Of a stretch of 64,000 bases of DNA, positions 33,860 to 43,673 are shown piece after piece. The notes under the pieces were generated by a model, which saw nothing but the letters and a program-made list of their open reading frames with translations, made no database searches and had not been told where the DNA came from. The stretch's first letter is position 1. Each line of letters starts with the position of its first letter. The DNA lies in assembly GCA_017695065.1 (NCBI GenBank), contig JADILZ010000028.1, positions 61,113 through 125,112 on the forward strand, in the 5' to 3' direction. The translations under genes were made by a program, and so were the position numbers. The stretch is from Candidatus Cryptobacteroides excrementipullorum. Lineage in GTDB: Bacteria > Bacteroidota > Bacteroidia > Bacteroidales > UBA932.

Positions 33860-34080
33860 TTTTTTCGTTTCTTTTTGGCCATTACTGCGTTGGACTTCGC
33901 ATCATCAGTCGGTTATTTACATCAGTAAACTCCCTCCTTCTTCGCTTGCCCGCCTTGTACTGGCACAAAAATAAACTTCAAAAAACCGTCGTTTATTTCT
34001 GATTCCGATTTAGCTAAGCATCGCCGATCATTTACGGGACTGCAAAGGTAGAAAACATTTTTTATTCTGCAAATTTTATT

Positions 34081-35379
34081 TCACTTATAAAGATAATATT
34101 TCCTGGAGATCTGCTGGAACTCCCTGGCATCCTTCCTCCAGTAATCCCGGATATCCGAAAAACGGTATGCCTTTCCGAATGTCTTCCTCACATAGTCACT
34201 CCCGCATACCTTGTCAAAGAGCCCCACGCCATTGGCCACTTCAAAGGCTCCCTTGTCAGGATACAACTGGGCCACAGCCTGCATCACATAAAACTGGACT
34301 TCGGTGACAGCCGCCGCGTCATAGTCGGTGAAGAAGAACTGCACGCCTTTGACCAGCCTGCCCCTGGAACTGCCGGAAAAAGGAGTGAAATAAACAGTGC
34401 GGAAAGCCACCCCCGGAAGCCTGTAGCTGTCAAGTGTCTCCTTGAGCCTCTCGGCATCCATCCATTCAGCCCCGAAGACCTGGAACGGAAGGGTATATCC
34501 GATACCGATGTTCAAAAAACCGTACAGCTCACCGCAAAGCCCGGAGGCCGGATAACACAGTGCAGCCTCGTCTGACGGGATATTGGGGGACGGGAGCACC
34601 CACGGAAGGCCCGTATCCTTATAGAGCATGTCCCTGCGCCATCCCTCCATAGGCACCACTGTCAGCTTGCACCTCGAAGGGGCCCTGTCGCCGAGCTGGC
34701 CGCGGTTAAGGCCCTGGTTGTTGATAAGCAGAGCAAGCTCCCCTACCGTAAGACCATATATATAAGGTATCCGGTACTGGCTGACAAAGGAAAAAAATCC
34801 CGGTTCCACATACGGACCCTCTACCTTATTGCCACCCAGCGGATTGGGACGATCAAGAACCACGACTTCAATCCCCTTTTCCGCACATGCCTCCATCACC
34901 AGGCCGAGAGTGCTTATGAAAGTATAAGACCGGACACCCACATCCTGTATGTCATATACCATCACGTCTATCCCTTCGAGCATCTGTGGCGTAGGTTTGC
35001 GCGTGGCGCCATAAAGCGAATATACCGGGAGTCCCGTCGCCGGGTCAACGGTATCCGTGACCTTTCCGCCGGCATAGACATCGCCACGGACTCCATGCTC
35101 CGGGCCATAAAGGGCCACAAGGCTTACTCCGGGAGCGTTGAACAGGATGTCCACTGTGGATCGCATGTTCCTGTCTACCCCGCTCGGATTGGTAACAAGC
35201 CCTACCCTCTTGCCTTTCAGGCAGCTGAATCCCCTGCTTTCCAGGACTTCGATTCCGGGCCTTACCGTCCCGTCCGTCTTTTTCGGCCTCGCCTCGAGAC
35301 TCGGAAGGAGGAAGAAAGCCAGGGCCACCACACAGGACACTGCCCTGTAAATCAACGGAAAGCTTCTTTTCATATCCAT
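34081..35379 (-). CDS. DUF1343 family protein, NamZ-like exo-beta-N-acetylmuramidase
   Basis: VTNPSGVDRN...LYGPEHGVRGDVYAG...VYSLYGATRKPTPQMLEGIDVMVYDIQDVGVRSYTFISTLGLVMEAC; VLDRPNPLGGNKVEGP. Confidence 0.92.
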   Translation of the reverse strand: MDMKRSFPLIYRAVSCVVALAFFLLPSLEARPKKTDGTVRPGIEVLESRGFSCLKGKRVGLVTNPSGVDRNMRSTVDILFNAPGVSLVALYGPEHGVRGDVYAGGKVTDTVDPATGLPVYSLYGATRKPTPQMLEGIDVMVYDIQDVGVRSYTFISTLGLVMEACAEKGIEVVVLDRPNPLGGNKVEGPYVEPGFFSFVSQYRIPYIYGLTVGELALLINNQGLNRGQLGDRAPSRCKLTVVPMEGWRRDMLYKDTGLPWVLPSPNIPSDEAALCYPASGLCGELYGFLNIGIGYTLPFQVFGAEWMDAERLKETLDSYRLPGVAFRTVYFTPFSGSSRGRLVKGVQFFFTDYDAAAVTEVQFYVMQAVAQLYPDKGAFEVANGVGLFDKVCGSDYVRKTFGKAYRFSDIRDYWRKDAREFQQISRKYYLYK

Positions 35380-36540
35380 TTACTTCTCCAGATTCATAAT
35401 CCTGCCCATAAACAGGATATTGTCATTCTCCATATCGGCTATCATGAAAAGGAACGGACGGTCCACAGTCATGGAGACAGGCTTCGGGCCCACATTGGCG
35501 GAAGTCAGCCTTATCCCTATACTCGTGACAGCCGCCGCCTCAGACCCTTCCTCGTTCACCTCTACATAGCATTTCTGCTTGACCTCATCCACTGCGATGT
35601 CAGCGTCAGAGATACCTCCAAGCTCGGCCGCACCGGTGAATACACGTTTCGCCCCCATGGCGGAAAGGGCCCTGTTCAGACGCGTGGATGTCTCTATCCG
35701 GAACTTCGGCAGGCGGAGTATCACCTCCGTCTCCGAAAGCGCCCCTACAGCTTCCCTGTAAGACTTCTCGTCCAGATACGGCAGGACCGCATCCGGGGAC
35801 ACATCCTCCGCAGGAAGCAGGACAAGCATGCTGTACCTGCCGCCGGCATAAGGGAGACGCACCATCTGATGTCCGCCGTATCCGGCATACTCCATCTTTC
35901 CTTTCCTGAACATGAACGGCACTTCGCTGTCCCCTGAAAATCCGTGGAATACGGCATCAGCAGTGACATTCCCGTCAAACTTCTCCTCCCACGGAGCCTT
36001 GAAGTAGAGGGCATTCATAAGGAACATCACCATGTCAGGACTGATATTGTCGATAATCCCGGTTATCTTGCCCTCCGTGTTGTCCGAGCACCAGGAATTA
36101 ATCACATCCACGCTTGCCGGGTCACTGAAGTCAAGACTGGAAACCGAGGCCCTGTAATCCTCAGACAGCTTGTCGGCATAGTCCTTCCTGACATTAAAAC
36201 CGTCACGTATCCAGGCTGAGTTGGCTGCACGGACATCCACGACAGAATCAGCCACGACCTCTTTCCCACTGAACCTCACACCATTGAGAGCCATATCCAA
36301 CTCTTCCGCGGTCTGTTTCTGCGCGCCCTCGGCCAGCATTGACAGAGCCACTCCGGCACTGTACGGGGAGACGAAGACATTGTCCTCAGGACCGGAAGCC
36401 GACACCACATTTCTGAAAAACGACATCGAATAGTCTATTCTTGACCCCTCCCGGGCAGGAGCCGGATTCTTCGGCTGGCCGCAGCCAGTCACGGCCAGTG
36501 CAAGTGACACGACAGCCGCATTCATGACAAATTTCCTCAT
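35380..36540 (-). CDS. Serpin family serine/cysteine protease inhibitor (lipoprotein)
   Basis: Serpin fold signatures (NVFVSPYSAGVALSMLAEGAQKQTAEEL, WCSDNTEGKI, LMNALYFKAPWEEKFD, hinge EEGSEAAAVTS, DRPFLFMIAD). Confidence 0.95.
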   Translation of the reverse strand: MRKFVMNAAVVSLALAVTGCGQPKNPAPAREGSRIDYSMSFFRNVVSASGPEDNVFVSPYSAGVALSMLAEGAQKQTAEELDMALNGVRFSGKEVVADSVVDVRAANSAWIRDGFNVRKDYADKLSEDYRASVSSLDFSDPASVDVINSWCSDNTEGKITGIIDNISPDMVMFLMNALYFKAPWEEKFDGNVTADAVFHGFSGDSEVPFMFRKGKMEYAGYGGHQMVRLPYAGGRYSMLVLLPAEDVSPDAVLPYLDEKSYREAVGALSETEVILRLPKFRIETSTRLNRALSAMGAKRVFTGAAELGGISDADIAVDEVKQKCYVEVNEEGSEAAAVTSIGIRLTSANVGPKPVSMTVDRPFLFMIADMENDNILFMGRIMNLEK

Positions 36541-36656
36541 ATTCTACCATTTATGCCGTCAGACGGCCAAAAACGTCACAAATATAATACTTACACCTCA
36601 GAAAAAATAGTATTTTTGCGCCATCAGAAAGTTTGGAACATTTAATCTTACGAATC

Positions 36657-37550
36657 ATGATAAAATCAATGACCGGATACGGGAAGGCCGAGACAGTCCT
36701 CGAGTCCGGAAAACTCAGTGTGGAAATCCGGTCCCTGAACGGCAAGAACGCAGACATCAGCCTGAAGACCACTCTCCTGCCGAAAGACAAGGAACTATAT
36801 GTGCGTCAGATGGTTGCAGACGAGCTAAAGCGCGGAAGCATAGATATTTTCATCACATTCGAGGCAAATGCCGCCGAAAGCGCAAAAAAGATAAACCAGG
36901 AACTCGTGATGGAATATTTCCGCCAGATAGACGAAATATCGTCAAGCATCACAAGGAAATTCCCCAACATCAGCTTCACGGACTCATCGTACATCCTCCA
37001 GTCCATCCTTCGCTTCCCGGATGTGCTCGACATGAAGAAGGCTGACATAATCAACGACGGGAACTGGCCTGCCGTCGAAGCATGCATAAGGGAAGCGCTG
37101 GAAAAGACCAACGAGTTCCGTATGCGCGAAGGCGAGTCCCTCTACAGGGACGTGACTGCAAAGGTAGCCAGCATCCTCAGCCTCGTGAACATGGTGGAAC
37201 AGCATGAGAGCGAACGCGTTGCAGCCATAAGAGAAAAAATACTGTCCCGTTTCGAGGAGCTGAAGCTCGAGCCTGACATGAGCCGTCTCGAACAGGAGAT
37301 GATATACTATATCGAGAAGCTTGACATCAACGAGGAGAAGGTGCGTCTCCGCCAGCACTGCCGGTATTTCATGGATACCATAGACTCTGACCCCCAGCCA
37401 GGCAAGAAGCTGGGCTTCATCGCCCAGGAGATGGGCAGGGAAATCAATACCACAGGCTCCAAGGCCAACAACTCCGACATCCAGAAAATCGTCGTGCGCA
37501 TGAAGGACGAACTGGAGAAGATAAAGGAACAGAGCCTGAACATACTCTGA
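36657..37550 (+). CDS. YicC family endoribonuclease
   Basis: MIKSMTGYGKAE...VEIRSLNGKNADISLKT and C-terminal GKKLGFIAQEMGREINTTGSKANNSDIQKIVVRMKDELEKIKEQSLNIL. Confidence 0.95.
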   Translation: MIKSMTGYGKAETVLESGKLSVEIRSLNGKNADISLKTTLLPKDKELYVRQMVADELKRGSIDIFITFEANAAESAKKINQELVMEYFRQIDEISSSITRKFPNISFTDSSYILQSILRFPDVLDMKKADIINDGNWPAVEACIREALEKTNEFRMREGESLYRDVTAKVASILSLVNMVEQHESERVAAIREKILSRFEELKLEPDMSRLEQEMIYYIEKLDINEEKVRLRQHCRYFMDTIDSDPQPGKKLGFIAQEMGREINTTGSKANNSDIQKIVVRMKDELEKIKEQSLNIL

Positions 37551-37560
37551 CACGGGGCTG

Positions 37561-37835
37561 TCACGCCTTCATGCGGATACTGGCACGGAACGCGCTCGGG
37601 GAAAGCCCCGTGGTATGCTTGAACTGACGGTTGAAGTTGGACAGGCTGCTGAAGCCGGTATCATAGCATATACACTCTATGCTGTATTCCTCCACATGAA
37701 GCATCTTGCATGCATGCGAGATGCGTACTTCATTGATGAATTCCATAGGGGACTTTCCTGTCCTCTCCTTGAAATAGGAGCAGAAGGACTGGGGCACCAT
37801 ACTCGCCACTTCGGCACTTGCGCCTGCTTTTTCCG
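37561..37835 (-). pseudogene. AraC family regulator, C-terminal HTH fragment only
   Basis: ASAEVASMVPQSFCSYFKERTGKSPMEFINEVRISHACKMLHVEEYSIECICYDTGFSSLSNFNRQFKHTTGLSPSAFRA. No N-terminal sensor domain; fused to IS remnant upstream. Confidence 0.8.
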
Positions 37836-38695
37836 GATTGCTCTCTCACGGTAACTGATCCACCGCTTCGGGATTTCCCCATCACAACGGGCTGCCATGG
37901 ACGGGGTCATCATGTCAATGCTCATATGAAGACGTTCGTTGTTGTAGAAGTCAACTGCACGGGCTACCTTCTCCGATGCTTGCAAAGTGCATATCTTTAA
38001 GGAGTTCGTTTTTCACTGTATTGTTGACTCGCTCCGCCTGGGCGTTGTCTTTGGGGTCTCCGGATTCGGTCATGCTGATGCGGATATGCCTGCCATTCAG
38101 AATGCTGACATAGTCCGAACTGGCGTACTGGCAACCACGGCCGGAGTGGTGGATAAGACGGATGTCAGACTTTTCGTCAATATGCCTGATTCGATACGCC
38201 AAACAGCCTGCAAAGGAACTGAACCCCATACCGTTCGGGATCCTTCGAATGCAGGTTCTCTACCGCTTGGCGCCAGCTTTTTTTTCTTATCGGGATATTG
38301 AACTTGGCCTCTGCGATATTTATGAGTTCATCGTATGCTTCCGCCTTGATCTAGGCCTCCCTGAGCTGCTCCCGCAGTCGCTTCAGCTCGTCTTGAAGTG
38401 CCTGTATGGTCTGCGGCTGTTCATCTCCTTGAACAACCGGTGAGGGCGAGAGGGTTTTCTTGACTTCTTTTACTCGTTTCATCGATGACATTTGCGGGTT
38501 CTCCTCCGCAAAGATAGCAATCCATTTATATAGAATGGTACGGGAAATGGGCAGAATCTTGCAGATATGGGTCCCGCACATGCCTCCCTTGAAGTATAGA
38601 TCCATCGCTTTCTCATAATAAAGCTCCCGTTTGAATGAATGTTTGATTCGCATTTTTTTTGATTTTGCGAGTCAACTTTTTTCAGGGTAAGACAC
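37836..38695 (-). mobile_element. Degraded IS3-family element (OrfA and partial, frameshifted OrfB)
   Basis: Minus-strand OrfA-like MRIKHSFKRELYYEKAMDLYFKGGMCGTHICKILPISRTILYKWIAIF; OrfB rve-like LIHHSGRGCQYAS...SMTESGDPKDNAQAERVNNTVKNELLKDM and, in another frame, VARAVDFYNNERLHMSIDMMTP. Right end reads TGTCTTACCCTGAAAAAAGTTGACTCGC. Boundaries approximate. Confidence 0.82.
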
Positions 38696-39256
38696 AACGA
38701 GGGCTCCCAGTGCTGGCCTTTCTACCTCGAGAGCTACACAGCCTACACCGCCATGCAGGCCGGTTACTACGAGGACGCGATGGAAATAATGAGACACATA
38801 CAGCTCGTCCATCTAAGGCAGGGATGGACATGGTGCCAGAACCTCTGGAACCCTGCCGAACTGTCCTACATGACCGCCCCTGTCACATGGTTCTCCACTG
38901 ACCTTCTTGCAGGCAGCGGGCTGAATGTGCCCGAGAAAGAGTTCAGGCTCGCCCCTGTGGTCACAGGCAAGGAGAAGACAGTGCTCCCGGTATTCTTCCC
39001 GGGTTTCTGGGGCAAGGTGACGGCAGACCCGAAGAAGCAGACTCTCGTGTTCGAAGTCACCAGGACATTCGGGGACAGCCCTGTAACCATCTCAAGGATA
39101 TCATCGGAAGACTACGGCCAGCCTTACGGAAACCGCATTGTGACAGATATACCTGAAACTGTCCTCAAGGAAGGCACAATGATCGACCTATCCGCGCATT
39201 ACAGGGAAATAGTCCAGGACAGGCTGTCTGAAAGACACCTGGAGCCACGTTGGTGA
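38696..39256 (+). pseudogene. C-terminal fragment of a glycoside hydrolase-like protein (possibly GH116/DUF608-like)
   Basis: Frame open from the IS junction: EGSQCWPFYLESYTAYTAMQAGYYEDAMEIMRHIQLVHLRQGWTWCQNLWNPAELSYMTAPVTWFSTDLLAG. The family assignment is tentative. Confidence 0.55.
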
Positions 39257-39272
39257 GCGGGAGATGTCCGGG

Positions 39273-41435
39273 TTATTCCGTCCTGAGACGGCGCACAATA
39301 TACGTACAGGATGTCCTGCATGGGGCATCCTGTCGTGTTTTAAACAGGATGCGGCGGAGAGACGGCCCCCATGAGGACCGTAGTTCAGGATCGGAAAGCT
39401 CCCTTGTCTCCACGGAAGGGGTCAGGAAAGGAGGGAAGGACATCTCGACAGTCACCCCTCTGTTGGAAACCGCCACGGTACCAGGCCTGACGGTCCTCTT
39501 CATCAGAAGGTCAGACTTGGTAAGGACAGTCCCCTCACGCACAGCCTTGGCAGGGACACCCTCCGACGAAGGGATATATTCCTCGCCAGGAAGAAACACC
39601 ATGCCCTGGACCAGGAAAGCGGTGACATCAGGCATCACCCTCTTCTCCAGGGCATACCTGTCCTTTATGACCAGCCCGTCGTCCTCCAATGAATATGACC
39701 GCACCCAGCTCCTGCATGAAGCCGCTCCGGAATAGGCCCCGCATATATCGGCACTGAAAAAACGTCTTGAGGTATCGCAGACGACATCGCGGGCCATGAA
39801 CTCCGCTCCGGCTATCTGGGAAGTGCCGTTGATTGCAGGAAGGTTGTGCCAGTCACTCTGCATATTCCAGATGGTATAGCGCTCATGGCTGAAAGTCCGT
39901 CTGGTATATGTACCTGTCCCGGCGTCCACGAATACGGGGACACTGTCAATGTAGAGGATAAAGGACCCCACGTCGTTGTGATTGTGGCTCTCCCCGTTCG
40001 ACCCTGCCTTGGCACCGCAGAACCAGCCTCCGCCGTTTCGCATAAGGCACAGTCCTGTCTCCGGATACCACGACACGTCAGAAGGAGTCTTCTGGAGCAA
40101 AGCCGGCAGCCCTGGCAACGGCACTGTATCCAGAAGGGCATTAAGGGAATCGGCAGCACAAGACATCTCCACATGACATGCCACAGACCCGAGGGATCTC
40201 CACACATCATTTCCCGGAGTGATGCCGGGATGGACGAACCTGCCCTGCTGAGGCCTGTACAGCAGAGACAGGGCAAAGTCTTCGGCCTCCTTGCTTCCGC
40301 AGGCCTTTCCGGACCTGTATATCAAAGTATTGTCTGCTTCAAGCACAGGCGGGGCATCAGCGAAATTAACCACGAAGCCTTCCCCGATGTACGAACGGTG
40401 TATATACTCGCACATGTCCTTGAGGAGCGGTTCACCGAAAACGGACATCCTGCCTCCCGTCGCATACTGAAGAATCTCCAGATAGTCAAACAGTTTCCCG
40501 AATGCATGACTCCAGTAGGAAGGACCTTCCTCACATGCCCCGTCGCCCTTCACATAGCCGAGGAACTTGTCAACTGACCTTACAGACAGCTCCATAGCCT
40601 CCCTCAGCCTGTCCGGGTCCTTTTCCGTGAGAAGGAACGTAAGGAGGACATTGGAGTTGCACCACGGATTCCAGTTGTTCACGAAAACAGGCCCGGCATC
40701 CTCTCCGTCCAGAGCCATCCACCAGTTGGAGCCGCGGACAGAAGCGTCAAGGTATGGTCCCTTTATCTTCTCCTCCAGAGAATGCTCTATCTCATGGCAT
40801 ATATATGGGTTGACCTGCATGAAAATGTCCTTGAAAAAATGATATGTCACAGCGACAAGGGCACCGTATCCTGCTGATGCAAGGTCAATTATCTGATATC
40901 TGGCATCAGGCAGGGAACGTCCTCCAGGCTGGCTGGCGCCATGTGCGGAATAAATCCACGAAGGCATGGTCACGGCTGTCCAGATACCGTCCAGAATCTG
41001 GTCCGTGAACCTGCCTTTCCCTTCAGCAAGTTCCCCGAGCACAAGCGCGTTGAGAGCAGCCCTGTTCTCATTATACGGCACCTCCATCTGCCTCCTGTCC
41101 CCTGTCCTCTCGAATGCGAGATAGGCTGTCAGCGGGACATTCTGCCACACATAGCCGAGATATTCCCCGGCACGCACCACAGCATCCCTGGCTGCATCTC
41201 CGAAAAGCCTCTCCCAGGCATCCCTGTCAGCGTAGTCCGGATACGGGAACCAGTCCTCTGCCGGAAGGATTGAGGAGGCGGCCCCGGAAGAGACAAACTC
41301 ACTGTAGAGCAGGTCCCTGTGCCTGCATGCCCCGGAAACAGGGATGAATATCAATACCGCAGCCAGTACGGCCGCGGAACGGGAAAGTGTCTTCATGACA
41401 GCATGCCTGTCTGTCAATATTGCATCCATACTCAT
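39273..41435 (-). CDS. Heparinase II/III family protein (candidate polysaccharide lyase)
   Basis: C-terminal heparinase-like GSNGESHNHNDVGSFILYIDSVPVFVDAGTGTYTRRTFSHERYTIWNMQSDWHNLPAING; alpha/alpha toroid N-terminal region. Start may be MKTLSRSAAVLAAVL at 41396. Confidence 0.85.
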   Translation of the reverse strand: MSMDAILTDRHAVMKTLSRSAAVLAAVLIFIPVSGACRHRDLLYSEFVSSGAASSILPAEDWFPYPDYADRDAWERLFGDAARDAVVRAGEYLGYVWQNVPLTAYLAFERTGDRRQMEVPYNENRAALNALVLGELAEGKGRFTDQILDGIWTAVTMPSWIYSAHGASQPGGRSLPDARYQIIDLASAGYGALVAVTYHFFKDIFMQVNPYICHEIEHSLEEKIKGPYLDASVRGSNWWMALDGEDAGPVFVNNWNPWCNSNVLLTFLLTEKDPDRLREAMELSVRSVDKFLGYVKGDGACEEGPSYWSHAFGKLFDYLEILQYATGGRMSVFGEPLLKDMCEYIHRSYIGEGFVVNFADAPPVLEADNTLIYRSGKACGSKEAEDFALSLLYRPQQGRFVHPGITPGNDVWRSLGSVACHVEMSCAADSLNALLDTVPLPGLPALLQKTPSDVSWYPETGLCLMRNGGGWFCGAKAGSNGESHNHNDVGSFILYIDSVPVFVDAGTGTYTRRTFSHERYTIWNMQSDWHNLPAINGTSQIAGAEFMARDVVCDTSRRFFSADICGAYSGAASCRSWVRSYSLEDDGLVIKDRYALEKRVMPDVTAFLVQGMVFLPGEEYIPSSEGVPAKAVREGTVLTKSDLLMKRTVRPGTVAVSNRGVTVEMSFPPFLTPSVETRELSDPELRSSWGPSLRRILFKTRQDAPCRTSCTYIVRRLRTE

Positions 41436-42823
41436 TGCCTTGACTTTACTTTTAGCCTCAGGCTCGAAAGAAGCGCCCCTGCCAAAGCCATGATCCCGCC
41501 CAGAAGGAGAGCGTTGTGAGGAGCCCTTATGTCATAGAAATTGAACATCATGGCCACAAGGGCGGCTCCCGTAGTCTGTCCTGTGAGCCTGGCTGAGGCA
41601 AGCATCCCGCCGGCGCTTCCTGTCCTGTGCGGAGGCGCGGAGGAAAGCAGTATGTGGTTGTTGGGAGACTGGAACATCCCGAAACCGACACCGAAGAGCA
41701 TTATCCTCCATACGAATCCGAAATGAGTCGCATCCTGAGGCATGAAAGAAAGCAGGAAACACGAGACACTCATGAGAGTGATGCCAATACCTCCGAGCAC
41801 TCCCGGATGGATCTTCCCGATCATCCAGCCGGCCACAGGGGCGACAAACATGATTGCAAGCGGTGAAGAGGTCATTATCAGCCCCGTACCCACAGCGTCA
41901 TAACCGTAGCTGTGCATGAGCATGAACGGTATCGACACCATCAGAAGCTGCTGTACCGTGAAGGATATTATGCTGGTGCCCACTGACATGGAAAACATCG
42001 GGATACGGAGAAGGTCGAACGGAAGCATAGGATAGTCCCTCCCCATCTGGGAACGGACATAGACAGCGCCCACAAGGAGGAATACTGCCACTGCAATGAG
42101 TATCCTGTGCCAGTCAAGCCCATGGGAATAAGCCTCGAGACACCCTATCATAAGGCCGAAAGTGGCGGCATTGAGGGCTGCGTCCGTCCAGTTGAAACGC
42201 CTGCCGGTCACACGTGTCGGATTGTCCGGAAGGAATTTCCTGCCCATGAACCATGTCACGATCCCGATAGGGACGTTTACGGCGAAAAGCCATTCCCAAG
42301 TGGTCACGGAAAGTATCCCTGCCGCGATGGTCGGACCTGCGACAGATGCAATGGCCACCACAGTCGCATTCAGTCCTACTCCCTTGCCCAGATGCCTCTT
42401 AGGGTAGATTATCCTTATAAGGGAAGTGTTGACACTCATTATCATGGCTGCGCCTATACCCTGGAATACCCTTGATACCACAAGCATGTGGAAAGTGTGT
42501 GAAAGGGCACAGAAAAGAGAGGCCGCGGAGAATACCACGACCCCTCCGAGATATACATTCTTGTAGCCTGCCAGTTCACCGAGTGACGCGAATGGCAGAA
42601 GAAGCATCATTATCACCAGCTGGAAGGCATTTACTATCCAAATGGAATCCGATGGAGATATGCCCATGTCCACAGCCATTGTCGGAAGGGCCACATTGCA
42701 TATCATCCCGTCGAGCACAGACAGGAAAAGCCCGCAGAACGTGGTAATCACGGCATAATATATCCGCGGGCGGTGCAGACCGTCCCATCCGAGATCCCCT
42801 GTTACCTCTCCTCTGGCAGACAT
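41432..42823 (-). CDS. MFS transporter, DHA2-type
   Basis: Predicted 14-TM-like hydrophobic profile; LDGMICNVALPTMAVDMGISPSDSIWIVNAFQL, GIGAAMIMSVNTSLIRIIYPKRHLGKGVGLN. Confidence 0.9.
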   Translation of the reverse strand: MSARGEVTGDLGWDGLHRPRIYYAVITTFCGLFLSVLDGMICNVALPTMAVDMGISPSDSIWIVNAFQLVIMMLLLPFASLGELAGYKNVYLGGVVVFSAASLFCALSHTFHMLVVSRVFQGIGAAMIMSVNTSLIRIIYPKRHLGKGVGLNATVVAIASVAGPTIAAGILSVTTWEWLFAVNVPIGIVTWFMGRKFLPDNPTRVTGRRFNWTDAALNAATFGLMIGCLEAYSHGLDWHRILIAVAVFLLVGAVYVRSQMGRDYPMLPFDLLRIPMFSMSVGTSIISFTVQQLLMVSIPFMLMHSYGYDAVGTGLIMTSSPLAIMFVAPVAGWMIGKIHPGVLGGIGITLMSVSCFLLSFMPQDATHFGFVWRIMLFGVGFGMFQSPNNHILLSSAPPHRTGSAGGMLASARLTGQTTGAALVAMMFNFYDIRAPHNALLLGGIMALAGALLSSLRLKVKSRQ

Positions 42824-42835
42824 CCGGACACCCTC

Positions 42836-43657
42836 TTATTCTGGAAGACCGGCTTTAAGGTTCCCGACATAAAGTCCCCAGCATCCGTCTGTCACGACAG
42901 TCACCGGGTTTCCGTCCAGGTCCGAAACGACAGAAGGGCTCTCGAGAAAAGTATGCGAATGTCCCCCGATGATAAGGTCCACATTCCTTATTCTCCCGGC
43001 AAGAGCCATATCCGTATCAGGCCCGCCGTCATATCCCAGATGGCTCAGGCAGATGACCATGTCACACTTCTTCACATTGCGCAGGAAACCGGCATACCTG
43101 TTTGTCACCTCCGCCGGATCGAGATACCTGAGATTGTCCGCAATATGCTTCTCCACCACCCTCGACACATCGGTAAGCAGACCTATCACGCCTATTTTCA
43201 TGCCTCCGCGACGGATTATCACATAAGGCCTGACTATGTCATTAAGACCGCCGGTGAATTCGTAGTTTGCGCATACTGCAGGACAGTCAAGATCACGCAG
43301 TCTGCGGGCAAGCTCGTCCAGGCCGTTGTCAAATTCGTGATTCCCGAGTGCCGTCACGTCATACCCCATCGCATTCATCAGTTCCACCTCCAGGTCTCCA
43401 CGGAGCTTTGTGAAATAGGATGTACCCTGGCTGAAATCCCCGGCATCCACCAGCAGGACGTTCCTTTTCCCGTCAGCCGTCCTCACGCTGTCTATATAGG
43501 CAGCCCTTTCCACGACACCGCCGAGTCCTGCCTCCACCCCGGAGCGGACAGGGTCGATGTGGCTGTGAGTGTCGTTGGTATGAAGTATAGTGAGCCTCTG
43601 TGCAGAAAGGACCATGGAAAGGCTCAGCGCCATGGCCGCAAGGATTATCTTCTTCAT
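42836..43657 (-). CDS. Metallophosphatase (5'-nucleotidase N-terminal domain)
   Basis: LTILHTNDTHSHIDP, VDAGDFSQGTSYFTKLRGD, ALGNHEFDNG, IGGHSHTFLE. Confidence 0.93.
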   Translation of the reverse strand: MKKIILAAMALSLSMVLSAQRLTILHTNDTHSHIDPVRSGVEAGLGGVVERAAYIDSVRTADGKRNVLLVDAGDFSQGTSYFTKLRGDLEVELMNAMGYDVTALGNHEFDNGLDELARRLRDLDCPAVCANYEFTGGLNDIVRPYVIIRRGGMKIGVIGLLTDVSRVVEKHIADNLRYLDPAEVTNRYAGFLRNVKKCDMVICLSHLGYDGGPDTDMALAGRIRNVDLIIGGHSHTFLESPSVVSDLDGNPVTVVTDGCWGLYVGNLKAGLPE

Positions 43658-43673
43658 TACTTGTTGTTCTTCA

